From Flavobacterium xanthum (GTDB taxonomy: Bacteria; Bacteroidota; Bacteroidia; Flavobacteriales; Flavobacteriaceae), in NCBI RefSeq assembly GCF_900142695.1, contig NZ_FRBU01000015.1:18484-82483 (forward strand): 64,000 nucleotides of DNA, given 5' to 3'. Made by a program: the position numbers and the translations under genes. The notes beneath the pieces are model-generated. The model saw nothing but the letters and a program-made list of their open reading frames with translations, had not been told where the DNA came from and did no database searches. Shown in pieces: positions 1 through 8,318 of the stretch. The number at the start of each line of letters is the position of its first letter. Position 1 is the first letter of the stretch.

Positions 1-715
1 GTTCTGGCGTAGGAATGGCTAATTGAAAAGCCCTGCTTTGCTTTTCGAAATCAATCAACGGTTGGAAATTTCCGTCTGTTAAATACTCATTTATAGTTGC
101 TCTGGCTTCTATCGCCCAATCATATCCATAATCGTCTTTATCAAAATCTTGAAAATCAACCATTCGTAAATTATGAATAATATTTCCGCTGCCTACAATT
201 AAAATTCCTTTGTGGCTTAACGCACTTAATTTTTGAGCTAAATCAAAATGGTATTGGGCCGGTTTGGTATAATCAATACTCAACTGGATTACGGGAACAT
301 TAGCTTCGGGATATAAATGTTTAATCACACTCCAAGCTCCGTGATCTAAACCCCATTCTTCATCTAATTCTATGGCTGTTGGCAATAATAATTGCTGAGT
401 TTCTATGGCTAATTCGGGACTTCCTTTGGCGGAATATTGAACATCAAATAAGGCTTTTGGAAAACCTCCAAAGTCGTGAATGGTTCTAGGCATTTCCATT
501 GCGGTAACCTTTGTTCCATTAGTAAACCAATGCGCCGAAATACACAAAATGGCATTCGGTTGTGGTAAGGTTTTGGCTAAGTTCCGAAAACCAGTTACAA
601 ACTGATTTTCCTCAATCGCATTCATCGGACTTCCGTGTCCCAGGAATAAAACAGGCATTTTTTCGGTATTTGAAAAAGAACCTGATATTTTATGTAAGTC
701 GTTTAGTGTGTTCAT
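1..715 (-). CDS. ygiD: 4,5-DOPA dioxygenase extradiol, YgiD type (partial, 3' end outside window)
   Basis: The reading frame starts with ATG at 715 on the minus strand and runs open off the window edge, giving about 238 residues. The N-terminal region contains LFLGHGSPMNAIEEN, then CISAHWFTNGTKVTAMEMP, HDFGGFPK and DEEWGLDHGAWSVI. These match the class III extradiol (LigB/DODA-like) family, where conserved histidines bind the catalytic metal; here they are in GHGSP, SAHW, IHDF and LDHGAW. The family opens catechol-type rings; YgiD acts on L-DOPA in vitro, but the physiological substrate is uncertain. It is 83 bp downstream of the RecD-like helicase, with a palindrome between them (728-787). 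Family call is strong; exact substrate is inferred. Confidence 0.85.
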   Translation of the reverse strand, partial: MNTLNDLHKISGSFSNTEKMPVLFLGHGSPMNAIEENQFVTGFRNLAKTLPQPNAILCISAHWFTNGTKVTAMEMPRTIHDFGGFPKALFDVQYSAKGSPELAIETQQLLLPTAIELDEEWGLDHGAWSVIKHLYPEANVPVIQLSIDYTKPAQYHFDLAQKLSALSHKGILIVGSGNIIHNLRMVDFQDFDKDDYGYDWAIEARATINEYLTDGNFQPLIDFEKQSRAFQLAIPTPE

Positions 716-727
716 AGTTATTTTTTT

Positions 728-787
728 ACCGCAAATTCGCAAATTATATATTTTAACATTAAATAGAAAAATTTGCGAATTAGCGGT
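728..787. repeat. Palindromic element, copy 1 of the CCGCTAATTCGCAAATT family
   Basis: The left arm ACCGCAAATTCGCAAATT (728-745) pairs with the right arm AATTTGCGAATTAGCGGT (770-787), with one A/A mismatch. It lies between the helicase stop and the start of the dioxygenase gene. A second copy with the same arms is at 33415-33470. On the minus strand it is followed by an A run, not a T run, so a terminator role is doubtful here. Confidence 0.75.
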
Positions 788-798
788 TATTTTTAAAA

Positions 799-2220
799 TC
801 ATTCCACAAAATTCTCATCCTTAAACCCTATCAAATATAATTTATTTTTGGCTCTCGTCATTGCCGTATACAACCACCGGATATAATCTCTATTTATACC
901 ATCTGGCAAATAAGGCTGTTCTATAAAAACCGTATTCCATTGACCACCTTGTGACTTATGGCAGGTTATTGCATACGAAAATTTAACTTGTAAGCCATTA
1001 AAATATTCGTTGGCTTTTACTTTTTGAAACTGCTTGAATTTAGTTTCTCCTTCATAATCTTTCAATACTTCCTGATACAAGCGGTTCGATTCTTCGTATG
1101 TTAATGAAGGTGATTCGCTTTTTATGGTGTCCATTAATAATACCGTTTCAAACGGAATCTGATTGGGATAATCGATCATTCTAATTTTTACTTTGGCAAA
1201 CTTAAAACCATACAATTCTTTGATGTTAAAAATTTCCAATACTTCAATAATATCACCATTGGCAATAAAACCAGCTTCATCCGAATCTTTTAACCAAAAA
1301 TAATTATTCTTCACCACCATCAAGAAATCGCCTGTTGAGAGTTCGCTTTCTTTATCTAGAATTTTGGTCCGGATTTGCTCATTATATTGATTCGCTCTTT
1401 TATTCGAACGAACAATAAACGCGGTATCTTCGATGCTATAATTACTGTAAGCCGAATTAATGGCATCTTGAATATCATACCCATCCGTTAGTCGAACAAT
1501 ATCTTTAAATTTCTTAACATCAAATTTGAATTCATCGATAAAAGAATCTTTGAGCAATTCTCGAAGTTCTGTTGCATTGTGCAAAATTCCTGAATTCTCC
1601 TCCTGACGCATGACTTCGTCCAGTTCGATATGTTCCACTTCTTTATTATAGTTCATTCCCAAAGTACGAATGTCCAATGCAGGACTAATATCTAAATTCA
1701 CCGGAGGCAACTGGGCAGTATCTCCCAATAAAATCATCTTACAATTGGTTCCTGAATACACATAAGAAATCAAATCATCCAGCAAAGAGCCATTTTCATA
1801 CAACTTCGAATCGGAATTCGTGTCTGAAATCATAGAAGCTTCATCCACTATAAAAATAGTGTTCGTATGTTTATTTTGTTGCAACGTAAAAGAAACGCCA
1901 CCTCCAGAGGATTTCTTAGGAAAGTATATTTTTTTGTGAATTGTAAAAGCAGGTTTGTTCGAATAATTAGCAATTACTTTTGCCGCGCGACCTGTTGGCG
2001 CGAGCAAAACATACTTTTTATTGATGTCCAGTAAACTATTGACTATGGTGGAAATCACCGTAGTTTTTCCTGTTCCAGCATATCCTTTTAAGACAAAAAT
2101 GGTATTATTATCTGCTTCGGTTAAAAATATTGCTATTTTTTGAAAAAAAATATTCTGTTTATAAGTGGGTTGGAACGGGAATTTTTTTTGTAAAAGACTA
2201 TAAAACGAGGAGGAATTCAT
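799..2220 (-). CDS. RecD-like ATP-dependent DNA helicase (AAA domain plus UvrD_C_2)
   Basis: A superfamily 1 helicase of about 473 residues. It shows Walker A (GYAGTGKTT, near residue 46), Walker B (IFIVDEASM, near 126), the motif LLGDTAQLPPV, and C-terminal motifs ITCHKSQGGQW and YTAMTRAKNKLYL, typical of the RecD/TraA helicase core. It has no nuclease domain and no RecBC partners nearby, so it is a stand-alone RecD2/Pif1-like DNA helicase, probably in repair or replication restart. The frame extends upstream to 2262, but a promoter-like TACTTTG at 2239-2245 overlaps that extension, so ATG 2220 is preferred. Confidence 0.85.
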   Translation of the reverse strand: MNSSSFYSLLQKKFPFQPTYKQNIFFQKIAIFLTEADNNTIFVLKGYAGTGKTTVISTIVNSLLDINKKYVLLAPTGRAAKVIANYSNKPAFTIHKKIYFPKKSSGGGVSFTLQQNKHTNTIFIVDEASMISDTNSDSKLYENGSLLDDLISYVYSGTNCKMILLGDTAQLPPVNLDISPALDIRTLGMNYNKEVEHIELDEVMRQEENSGILHNATELRELLKDSFIDEFKFDVKKFKDIVRLTDGYDIQDAINSAYSNYSIEDTAFIVRSNKRANQYNEQIRTKILDKESELSTGDFLMVVKNNYFWLKDSDEAGFIANGDIIEVLEIFNIKELYGFKFAKVKIRMIDYPNQIPFETVLLMDTIKSESPSLTYEESNRLYQEVLKDYEGETKFKQFQKVKANEYFNGLQVKFSYAITCHKSQGGQWNTVFIEQPYLPDGINRDYIRWLYTAMTRAKNKLYLIGFKDENFVE

Positions 2221-2238
2221 CTGAGAATGGTTTAAATG

Positions 2239-2269
2239 CAAAGTAAGCATTTTCAAAATCAAAAATCAA
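2239..2269 (-). promoter_or_regulatory. Promoter of the RecD-like helicase gene
   Basis: On the minus strand TTG (2269-2267), 21 bp, then TACTTTG (2245-2239), one base shorter than the Bacteroidota -7 consensus TAnnTTTG. It is about 20 bp upstream of ATG 2220 and argues against longer versions of the protein. Confidence 0.5.
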
Positions 2270-2345
2270 TTTTGATTTGAAATAGTAATTTACATGTATC
2301 TATTAATTGATCCTACTTTTTTTATTTTAAAAGCGAAATTAATAT

Positions 2346-2386
2346 TTGCAATTGCTTTTTGCAATTGATATTGTTTTTTAAATTTG
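2346..2386 (+). promoter_or_regulatory. Promoter region of DUF3822-rsmD with repeated GCAATTG
   Basis: A good -7 box TAAATTTG lies at 2379-2386, about 65 bp before the DUF3822 start. Upstream, TTTGCAATTG occurs twice with a 14-bp offset (2345-2368). Since CAATTG is self-complementary, this is both a direct and an inverted repeat. It could be an operator; nothing shows which protein would bind. Confidence 0.45.
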
Positions 2387-2450
2387 TAAGTTTGTCAACT
2401 CATTTAATTCTTTCTAATTTCTGAATCAGAGCTGAATTTTAAATCATATT

Positions 2451-3272
2451 ATGTTAACACCAAATCCAAATATAACTGAAAAAGTCTACAAAAAACTTTC
2501 CATTCAAGTTTCCTTGACTGGTCTTTCTTTTTGTTGTTTCGATACGTTAAATAATACGGTCATTTCGTTTAACGATGTACATTTTGATCCTTTTCAAAAA
2601 GGAATAAAAATAGAAGATTTGTTTGCTACTGCTTTTCGGGACTATCCAGAATTAAAAGAGTCGTATGATGAAATTTTGGTAATTCACAGCAACAAGCTTT
2701 CTACGTTTGTGCCTGAAGCACTTTTTGACGACAACTTTCTAGGCAGTTATTTGCAATACAATACTAAAGTTTTTGAAACTGATTTTTTTGCTTTTGATGA
2801 AATTCCAAATTATCAGATGAATGCGGTGTACATTCCCTACGTAAATATCAACAATTTTTTTATTGACCAATTTGGTGCTTTCGACTACAAACACGCCAAT
2901 AGTATTTTAGTTTCTAAGCTTTTATTATCCTCCAAAAACAAGGAGGACAAAAAAATGTTCGTACATATTAATAAAGGTCATTTTGAAATCATTGTGGTTC
3001 AGAACCAAAAATTTTTACTTTTCAATTCTTTCGATTACACTACGCCAGAAGATTTTATATATTACATTTTATTTACTGCTGAACAATTAAACTTAAATCC
3101 CGAAAATTTTCTACTAGAACTTATTGGGAATATAACCCCCGAAAGCGATTATTTCAAAATTGCTTACAAATACATTCGCAACGTTTCCCTTATCGATGTG
3201 GAAGATTTGCGATGGAACAATTATTTTTCTGAGGCCGAAAACAGAAATCATTTTATACTTTTCAACTCATGA
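2451..3272 (+). CDS. DUF3822 family protein
   Basis: A 273-residue protein of unknown function, recognised mainly from its place directly before rsmD and its general resemblance to the Bacteroidota-specific DUF3822 family. It has no signal peptide or membrane segment. The ATG follows an A-rich leader and a TAAATTTG promoter box. Its stop overlaps the start of rsmD by four bases (ATGA at 3269-3272), so the two are translationally coupled and probably act in the same process or share expression. The central segment has short phrases such as INKGHFEIIVVQNQKFLLFNS that suggest an actin/ASKHA-like beta-rich fold, but that is an impression, not a demonstrated domain. Confidence 0.75.
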   Translation: MLTPNPNITEKVYKKLSIQVSLTGLSFCCFDTLNNTVISFNDVHFDPFQKGIKIEDLFATAFRDYPELKESYDEILVIHSNKLSTFVPEALFDDNFLGSYLQYNTKVFETDFFAFDEIPNYQMNAVYIPYVNINNFFIDQFGAFDYKHANSILVSKLLLSSKNKEDKKMFVHINKGHFEIIVVQNQKFLLFNSFDYTTPEDFIYYILFTAEQLNLNPENFLLELIGNITPESDYFKIAYKYIRNVSLIDVEDLRWNNYFSEAENRNHFILFNS

Positions 3273-3862
3273 GAATCATTTCAGGAAAATACAAAGGAAG
3301 ACGCATTTTTCCACCAAAAGGATTACCCGTTCGTCCCACAACCGACATGTCTAAAGAAGCATTATTCAATGTTTTGAACAACCATTTCAGTTTTGAAGGC
3401 CTAAAAATATTAGATTTATTCGCAGGAACCGGAAATATCAGTTACGAGTTTGCTTCCCGCGGAAGTACGCCAATTACTTCAGTTGATGGTGATTTTGGTT
3501 GTGTAAAATTTATCAAGCAAGTCGCAGCCGAATATGATTTTAATATTGCTGCCACAAAAAGTGATGTTTTTACGTATTTAGAAAGATGCAAAACATCCTA
3601 CGATATTATTTTTGCAGATCCACCTTATGCTTTGGACCAAAAAACTTTCGAAAAAATCATTCTTTTAGTTTTCGAAAAAGAATTGCTTAATGAAGAAGGA
3701 ATGATGGTAATCGAGCATTCTAAATATACCAAGCTAGATTACATGATTCACTTTTCGTTCCAGAAAAGTTATGGAGGTTCTATTTTTAGTTTCTTCGAAT
3801 TAGGGAATAACGAGGAGGAAGAAGCTGAGGAATCACTTGAAAACGACAGCGAAGAGGAATAA
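3269..3862 (+). CDS. rsmD: 16S rRNA (guanine(966)-N(2))-methyltransferase RsmD
   Basis: A class I SAM-dependent methyltransferase of 197 residues that methylates N2 of G966 in 16S rRNA during 30S assembly. The start MRIISGKYKGRRI is typical of RsmD, the SAM-binding loop is LDLFAGTGNISYEFASRG (about 48-65), and the catalytic motif is DPPY (117-120). An acidic tail rich in Glu/Asp ends the protein, which is an extension beyond the catalytic core. It overlaps DUF3822 by 4 bp and converges on the PanE-like gene with only 15 bp between stops; no obvious terminator is present there. Confidence 0.95.
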   Translation: MRIISGKYKGRRIFPPKGLPVRPTTDMSKEALFNVLNNHFSFEGLKILDLFAGTGNISYEFASRGSTPITSVDGDFGCVKFIKQVAAEYDFNIAATKSDVFTYLERCKTSYDIIFADPPYALDQKTFEKIILLVFEKELLNEEGMMVIEHSKYTKLDYMIHFSFQKSYGGSIFSFFELGNNEEEEAEESLENDSEEE

Positions 3863-3877
3863 TCCCATTTTATCTAA

Positions 3878-4810
3878 TTAGGAAGTTGAAACACTTGACA
3901 ATTTATCCAAAACCATTTGATATGTTGGTGTTTCAATTTCATACTTAGCGCCTTCATTCGCCACAAATTTAGTCAAAGAAGCTAATTCAATTTCTCGTCC
4001 TTTCATCAAATCCCGATGCATGGAGGAAGTAGCATCATGAGGTGTTTTTTCTAATTTTAGAATGGTTTGCATAACAATGTCAGCTGGTAAACTCAACCCT
4101 TTTACGGCAGCAATCATCGTAATTTCGTTTAATAAGGAAACATACACAGACCGACTCGATTGACTTTCTAAAATTTCGCCAATATTTTGATTCAAATACG
4201 AAGTAGCTGAAGCCAATGCCGAGATAAAAATGAATTTCTCCCAAACGGTTTCTTCGATGTTTTCCACCAAATAACTTTCCATTTTCGCATTTTCAAAAAT
4301 AGATTGTAATTTATTTAATACAGTAAGGGGAGCAGTTGCTGATCCAAAAAATAGTTTTTCAAAAGGCCCCACTTTTCTGATCACTCCAGGCGATACAATC
4401 ATCGATACAATGTAAACGCAGCCTTGTAAAACTTCATTCTCAGGAAATAAAGCACTAATGCGCTCTGGCGCATCAACACCATTATACAGCGGTAGAATTA
4501 CTGTGTTTTTAGTAATACATTTTTTGATAGCAAGAAGGCTCTCTTCAATATCATAGGTTTTGGTGGCGCAAATAAGAAAATCAAGTTTTCCAATTATTAC
4601 TGGGTCATTAGAAACTACAGTTGGAAAAACGATTGACTCCTTTTCTTCAGTAGTAATTTTGAGTCCGTTCTTCGCAATTATTTTTTGAGTTTCACCCCTT
4701 GCAATAAATACAATTTCGATCGTATCTGATTCAAAATAAGCTTTTGCTAGTAACCCGCCAAAATAGCCTCCTACTCCACCCATACCTAAAATTCCGATTC
4801 TTGTTCGCAT
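3878..4810 (-). CDS. Ketopantoate reductase family protein (ApbA/PanE fold)
   Basis: A 310-residue NADPH-dependent reductase. The N-terminal Rossmann loop reads GMGGVGGYFGG (9-19), followed later by YNGVDAPERI, close to the family motif (QNG), and by an EETVWEKFIFISALAS segment in the helical C-terminal domain. In the pantothenate pathway PanE reduces 2-dehydropantoate to D-pantoate. No pantothenate gene is adjacent, and many ApbA/PanE paralogs act on other 2-oxo acids, so I do not assign panE. It is a single gene, transcribed leftwards, convergent with rsmD. Confidence 0.8.
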   Translation of the reverse strand: MRTRIGILGMGGVGGYFGGLLAKAYFESDTIEIVFIARGETQKIIAKNGLKITTEEKESIVFPTVVSNDPVIIGKLDFLICATKTYDIEESLLAIKKCITKNTVILPLYNGVDAPERISALFPENEVLQGCVYIVSMIVSPGVIRKVGPFEKLFFGSATAPLTVLNKLQSIFENAKMESYLVENIEETVWEKFIFISALASATSYLNQNIGEILESQSSRSVYVSLLNEITMIAAVKGLSLPADIVMQTILKLEKTPHDATSSMHRDLMKGREIELASLTKFVANEGAKYEIETPTYQMVLDKLSSVSTS

Positions 4811-4900
4811 ACCTATTTTACTGTTTCAGATTTTATCAAAAGTACAAAATCTTTAACATAAACTTCTAAACTGTTGTATCGAAAGAATAAATCAAAATGG

Positions 4901-4908
4901 TAACTTTG
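4901..4908 (+). promoter_or_regulatory. uvrA promoter -7 box
   Basis: TAACTTTG fits TAnnTTTG. A TTG at 4874-4876 is 24 bp upstream, longer than the usual 19-20. The expected transcription start (about 4912) makes the TTG at 4913 an unlikely start codon and supports ATG 4925. Confidence 0.55.
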
Positions 4909-4924
4909 CGTTTTGCAAAAAATT

Positions 4925-7756
4925 ATGTTAGACAAAGACAATACCATTGAAGTTCAAGGCGCTCGCGTTCACAACTTAAAAAATATAGATATTTCGATTC
5001 CTCGTGAAAAACTGGTTGTGATTACTGGGCTTTCTGGTTCTGGAAAATCATCATTAGCTTTTGATACAATATATGCCGAAGGGCAACGCCGTTATGTAGA
5101 AACCTTTTCTGCTTATGCGCGTCAATTTTTGGGTGGTTTAGAACGTCCTGATGTAGATAAAATTGATGGACTTTCGCCTGTAATTGCTATTGAACAAAAA
5201 ACGACTAGCAAGAGCCCACGTTCCACCGTGGGAACCATTACTGAAATTTACGATTTCCTTCGTTTGTTGTACGCTCGTGGCGCTGATGCGTACAGTTACA
5301 ATACAGGCGAGAAAATGGTTTCTTATTCTGATGAGCAAATCAAAGATTTAATAATTCAAGATTTTACAGGTAAAAGAATCAATATTTTAGCACCAGTAAT
5401 CCGCGCTCGAAAAGGACATTATGCTGAACTTTTTCAACAAATTGCCAAGCAAGGTTTTCTTAAAGTTCGGGTGAATGGCGACGTGCTGGATATTACTTTG
5501 GGAATGAAACTAGACCGTTATAAAACTCATGACATCGAAATCGTTGTGGACAGAATGGTGATTGAAGATACTGCTGATAATGAAAAACGATTAATAGAAA
5601 GCATCAATACTGCTATGAATCAAGGGGAGAATGTATTGATGGTTTTAGATCAAGATTCAAATGAAGTGCGCTTTTTTAGTCGGAATTTAATGTGTCCTAC
5701 AACTGGAATTTCGTATCAAAATCCTGAACCTAATTTATTTTCTTTTAACTCTCCAAAAGGCGCTTGTGATCATTGCAACGGTTTAGGAACCGTAAACGAA
5801 ATCAATCCAAAAAAGATTATTCCAAACCCTAAATTATCCATAAAAGCGGGCGGTTTTGCTCCTTTAGGCGAATATAAATCCTCCTGGATTTTTAAGCAAT
5901 TGGAAATCATAGGCGAAAAATATGGTTTTAAATTGACGGATGCAGTAAACACCATTCCGGACGAAGCTATGGAAATGATTTTGAATGGCGGAAAAGAAAA
6001 ATTCACCATCAACTCTAAAGATTTAGGCGTTGCCCGAGAATACAAAATTGATTTTGAAGGTATTTCGCATTTCATCAAAAATCAACATGACGAAAGCGGT
6101 TCGACAAGTATTAAACGTTGGGCAAAAGAATTTATGGACGAAATAAAATGTCCCGTTTGTGAAGGCTCCCGTTTGAAAAAAGAAGCACAGTTCTTTAAAA
6201 TCAATGAAAAAAACATTACCGAATTGTGCGATATGGACATTTCGGATTTGACCGCTTGGTTTAATGATTTAGATAGTCATTTGTCTGATAAACAAAAGCG
6301 TATCGCTACTGAAGTAATCAAAGAGATTAAGGACAGATTGAACTTTTTGATGAATGTAGGTTTAGATTATCTGGCTTTAAGCCGAAGTTCCAAATCACTT
6401 TCGGGTGGTGAAGCACAACGCATTCGTTTGGCTACTCAAATTGGTTCACAGTTGGTTGGAGTTTTGTATATTCTGGATGAACCAAGCATTGGTTTACACC
6501 AAAGAGACAATGAAAAACTGATTCATTCGCTGGAGCAATTGCGCGATATAGGAAACTCTGTAATTGTGGTAGAACACGATAAAGACATGATTGAACGTGC
6601 CGATTATGTGATTGATATTGGTCCAAAAGCCGGAAAATATGGCGGCGAGATTATTAGTAAAGGAACGCCTGCTGAAATCTTGAAACACCATACCATTACA
6701 GCGATGTACATGAATGGCGAGATGAAAATTAAAGTTCCAAAAAAACGTAGAGAAGGAAATGGAAAATTCCTAAAACTGACTGGAGCAACAGGAAACAACT
6801 TAAAAAATGTTTCAATAGAATTGCCGTTGGGCAAAATGATTTGCGTAACGGGAGTTTCTGGAAGTGGAAAATCTACTTTGATTAATGAAACGCTATATCC
6901 GATATTAAACGCTTTCTATTTTAATGGAGTCAAAAAGCCAAAACCCTATAAAAAAATAGAAGGCTTGGAACATATCGATAAAGTAATTGATATCGACCAA
7001 AGCCCAATTGGTAGAACGCCACGGAGTAATCCAGCAACCTACACCGAAGTTTTTACCGAAATAAGAAATCTCTTTACGATGACTTCCGAAAGTATGATTC
7101 GGGGATATAAAGCGGGTCGATTTAGTTTTAATGTAAAAGGCGGCCGTTGTGAAACCTGCGAAGGTTCTGGTGTGCGAACTATTGAAATGAACTTTCTGCC
7201 AGACGTTTATGTAGAATGTGAAACCTGTCAAGGAAAACGTTTTAACAGAGAAACACTGGAAATTCGATACAAAGGAAAATCCATTTCAGATGTACTAAAT
7301 ATGACGGTGGACGAAGCAGTTCCGTTTTTTGAAATGATTCCAAAGATTTACCGAAAAGTAAAAACCATCCAAGATGTAGGTTTAGGTTATATTACACTTG
7401 GACAACAAAGTACGACACTTTCCGGTGGTGAAGCACAACGCATTAAACTGGCGGGAGAGTTGTCTAAAAAAGATACTGGAAATACCTTTTATATTCTGGA
7501 CGAACCCACCACTGGCTTGCATTTTGAAGATATCAGAGTGTTAATGGAAGTGATTAATAAACTGGTAGATAAAGGAAATACCATATTGATTATCGAACAC
7601 AATATGGATGTTATTAAACTAGCGGATTATATTATTGACATTGGTCCTGAAGGAGGAAAAGGCGGTGGCCAATTGGTTGCCAAAGGAACTCCCGAAGAAA
7701 TAATAAAAAATAAAAAAAGTTATACCGCTCAGTTTTTGAAAAAGGAGTTACAATAG
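4925..7756 (+). CDS. uvrA: Excinuclease ABC subunit UvrA
   Basis: A 943-residue damage-recognition ATPase of nucleotide excision repair. It has two ABC modules: Walker [10 protein letters not shown] (about 35-43) and GVSGSGKST (about 640), with signatures [12 protein letters not shown] (about 493) and [12 protein letters not shown] (about 832). Zinc-finger cysteines are visible in [25 protein letters not shown] and CETCQGKR. The length is normal for the family. ATG 4925 is chosen over the in-frame TTG 4913 because of the promoter position. It is monocistronic, with a strong hairpin terminator directly after the stop. It works with UvrB and UvrC, which are not in this window. Confidence 0.97.
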   Translation: MLDKDNTIEVQGARVHNLKNIDISIPREKLVVITGLSGSGKSSLAFDTIYAEGQRRYVETFSAYARQFLGGLERPDVDKIDGLSPVIAIEQKTTSKSPRSTVGTITEIYDFLRLLYARGADAYSYNTGEKMVSYSDEQIKDLIIQDFTGKRINILAPVIRARKGHYAELFQQIAKQGFLKVRVNGDVLDITLGMKLDRYKTHDIEIVVDRMVIEDTADNEKRLIESINTAMNQGENVLMVLDQDSNEVRFFSRNLMCPTTGISYQNPEPNLFSFNSPKGACDHCNGLGTVNEINPKKIIPNPKLSIKAGGFAPLGEYKSSWIFKQLEIIGEKYGFKLTDAVNTIPDEAMEMILNGGKEKFTINSKDLGVAREYKIDFEGISHFIKNQHDESGSTSIKRWAKEFMDEIKCPVCEGSRLKKEAQFFKINEKNITELCDMDISDLTAWFNDLDSHLSDKQKRIATEVIKEIKDRLNFLMNVGLDYLALSRSSKSLSGGEAQRIRLATQIGSQLVGVLYILDEPSIGLHQRDNEKLIHSLEQLRDIGNSVIVVEHDKDMIERADYVIDIGPKAGKYGGEIISKGTPAEILKHHTITAMYMNGEMKIKVPKKRREGNGKFLKLTGATGNNLKNVSIELPLGKMICVTGVSGSGKSTLINETLYPILNAFYFNGVKKPKPYKKIEGLEHIDKVIDIDQSPIGRTPRSNPATYTEVFTEIRNLFTMTSESMIRGYKAGRFSFNVKGGRCETCEGSGVRTIEMNFLPDVYVECETCQGKRFNRETLEIRYKGKSISDVLNMTVDEAVPFFEMIPKIYRKVKTIQDVGLGYITLGQQSTTLSGGEAQRIKLAGELSKKDTGNTFYILDEPTTGLHFEDIRVLMEVINKLVDKGNTILIIEHNMDVIKLADYIIDIGPEGGKGGGQLVAKGTPEEIIKNKKSYTAQFLKKELQ

Positions 7757-7772
7757 CTTTTTATAAAATTAG

Positions 7773-7819
7773 TGCACTTAATTGGATTTATACCAACATA
7801 CAATTAAGTGCAAATTTTT
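7773..7819 (+). terminator. Rho-independent terminator of uvrA
   Basis: A perfect 12-bp stem, TGCACTTAATTG (7773-7784) with CAATTAAGTGCA (7801-7812), loop of 16 nt, then AATTTTT. Confidence 0.8.
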
Positions 7820-8046
7820 AAAATATACACAACTATTCAGCTTTTCCTCTTTTCACAACTGCAACTACCTGCGATCTCCTTCTGCAACATGACCCATTGC
7901 TAAAAAGCACCTTAAGCAATCAATTATCTCTTTTTTTCTGGTTAAACTACTATTTAGTGCTCTTTTGAGTATCAAATAGGGACTGTTTCTATTTTCTCAT
8001 AGCTAATTTCTATATTTATTTTTGTTTTGTACTGCTAAAGTCCAAG

Positions 8047-8164
8047 TATGCTTGCGATTGCGTGAGTGATGGAAGCGGCATCCTTTCCTTTTTTCTTTAA
8101 AAAAGGAAAGATACAGCGTACAGCACGACCCAGCCGAAGTTTACGGAGGCTGGGGCATGCCCAA
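8047..8164 (+). repeat. Dispersed hairpin element, copy A
   Basis: The left box is GCGTGAGTGATGGAAGCGGC (8052-8071), then ATCC and an inner hairpin TTTCCTTTTTT / AAAAAAGGAAA, then GATACAGCGTACAGCACGAC, a second hairpin CCCAGCC / GGCTGGG, and the end box GGGGCATGCCCAAA. The outer boxes recur at 12597-12715 (inverted), and in part at 37329, 54149 and 56354. It lies between the uvrA terminator and porX. Confidence 0.8.
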
Positions 8165-8318
8165 AAGTAAACGCAAAGTGAGCAAATACTACATTGTAAT
8201 TTATATTTTGAAATTGTATAATCTTTAAAAATTATCATAATATTAGTAGATAGGAGTTGCAAAAAAATGTAATTTGGCACTTTGAATTACTACTTTACAA
8301 CACTTGTTTATAGAACTT

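Larger units (their letters stand above)
7757..8318. other. Intergenic region between uvrA and porX
   Basis: This stretch of 562 bp holds the uvrA terminator, about 230 bp without recognisable features, the dispersed hairpin element A (8047-8164), and the AT-rich porX upstream region. An 81-codon minus-strand frame across the repeat has no family resemblance and is not taken as a gene. No clear TAnnTTTG box is seen before porX. Confidence 0.6.

Noticed and set aside
8035..8280. 81-codon minus-strand frame upstream of porX
   Set aside because: It runs through the dispersed hairpin element A, so the open frame comes from repeat sequence.
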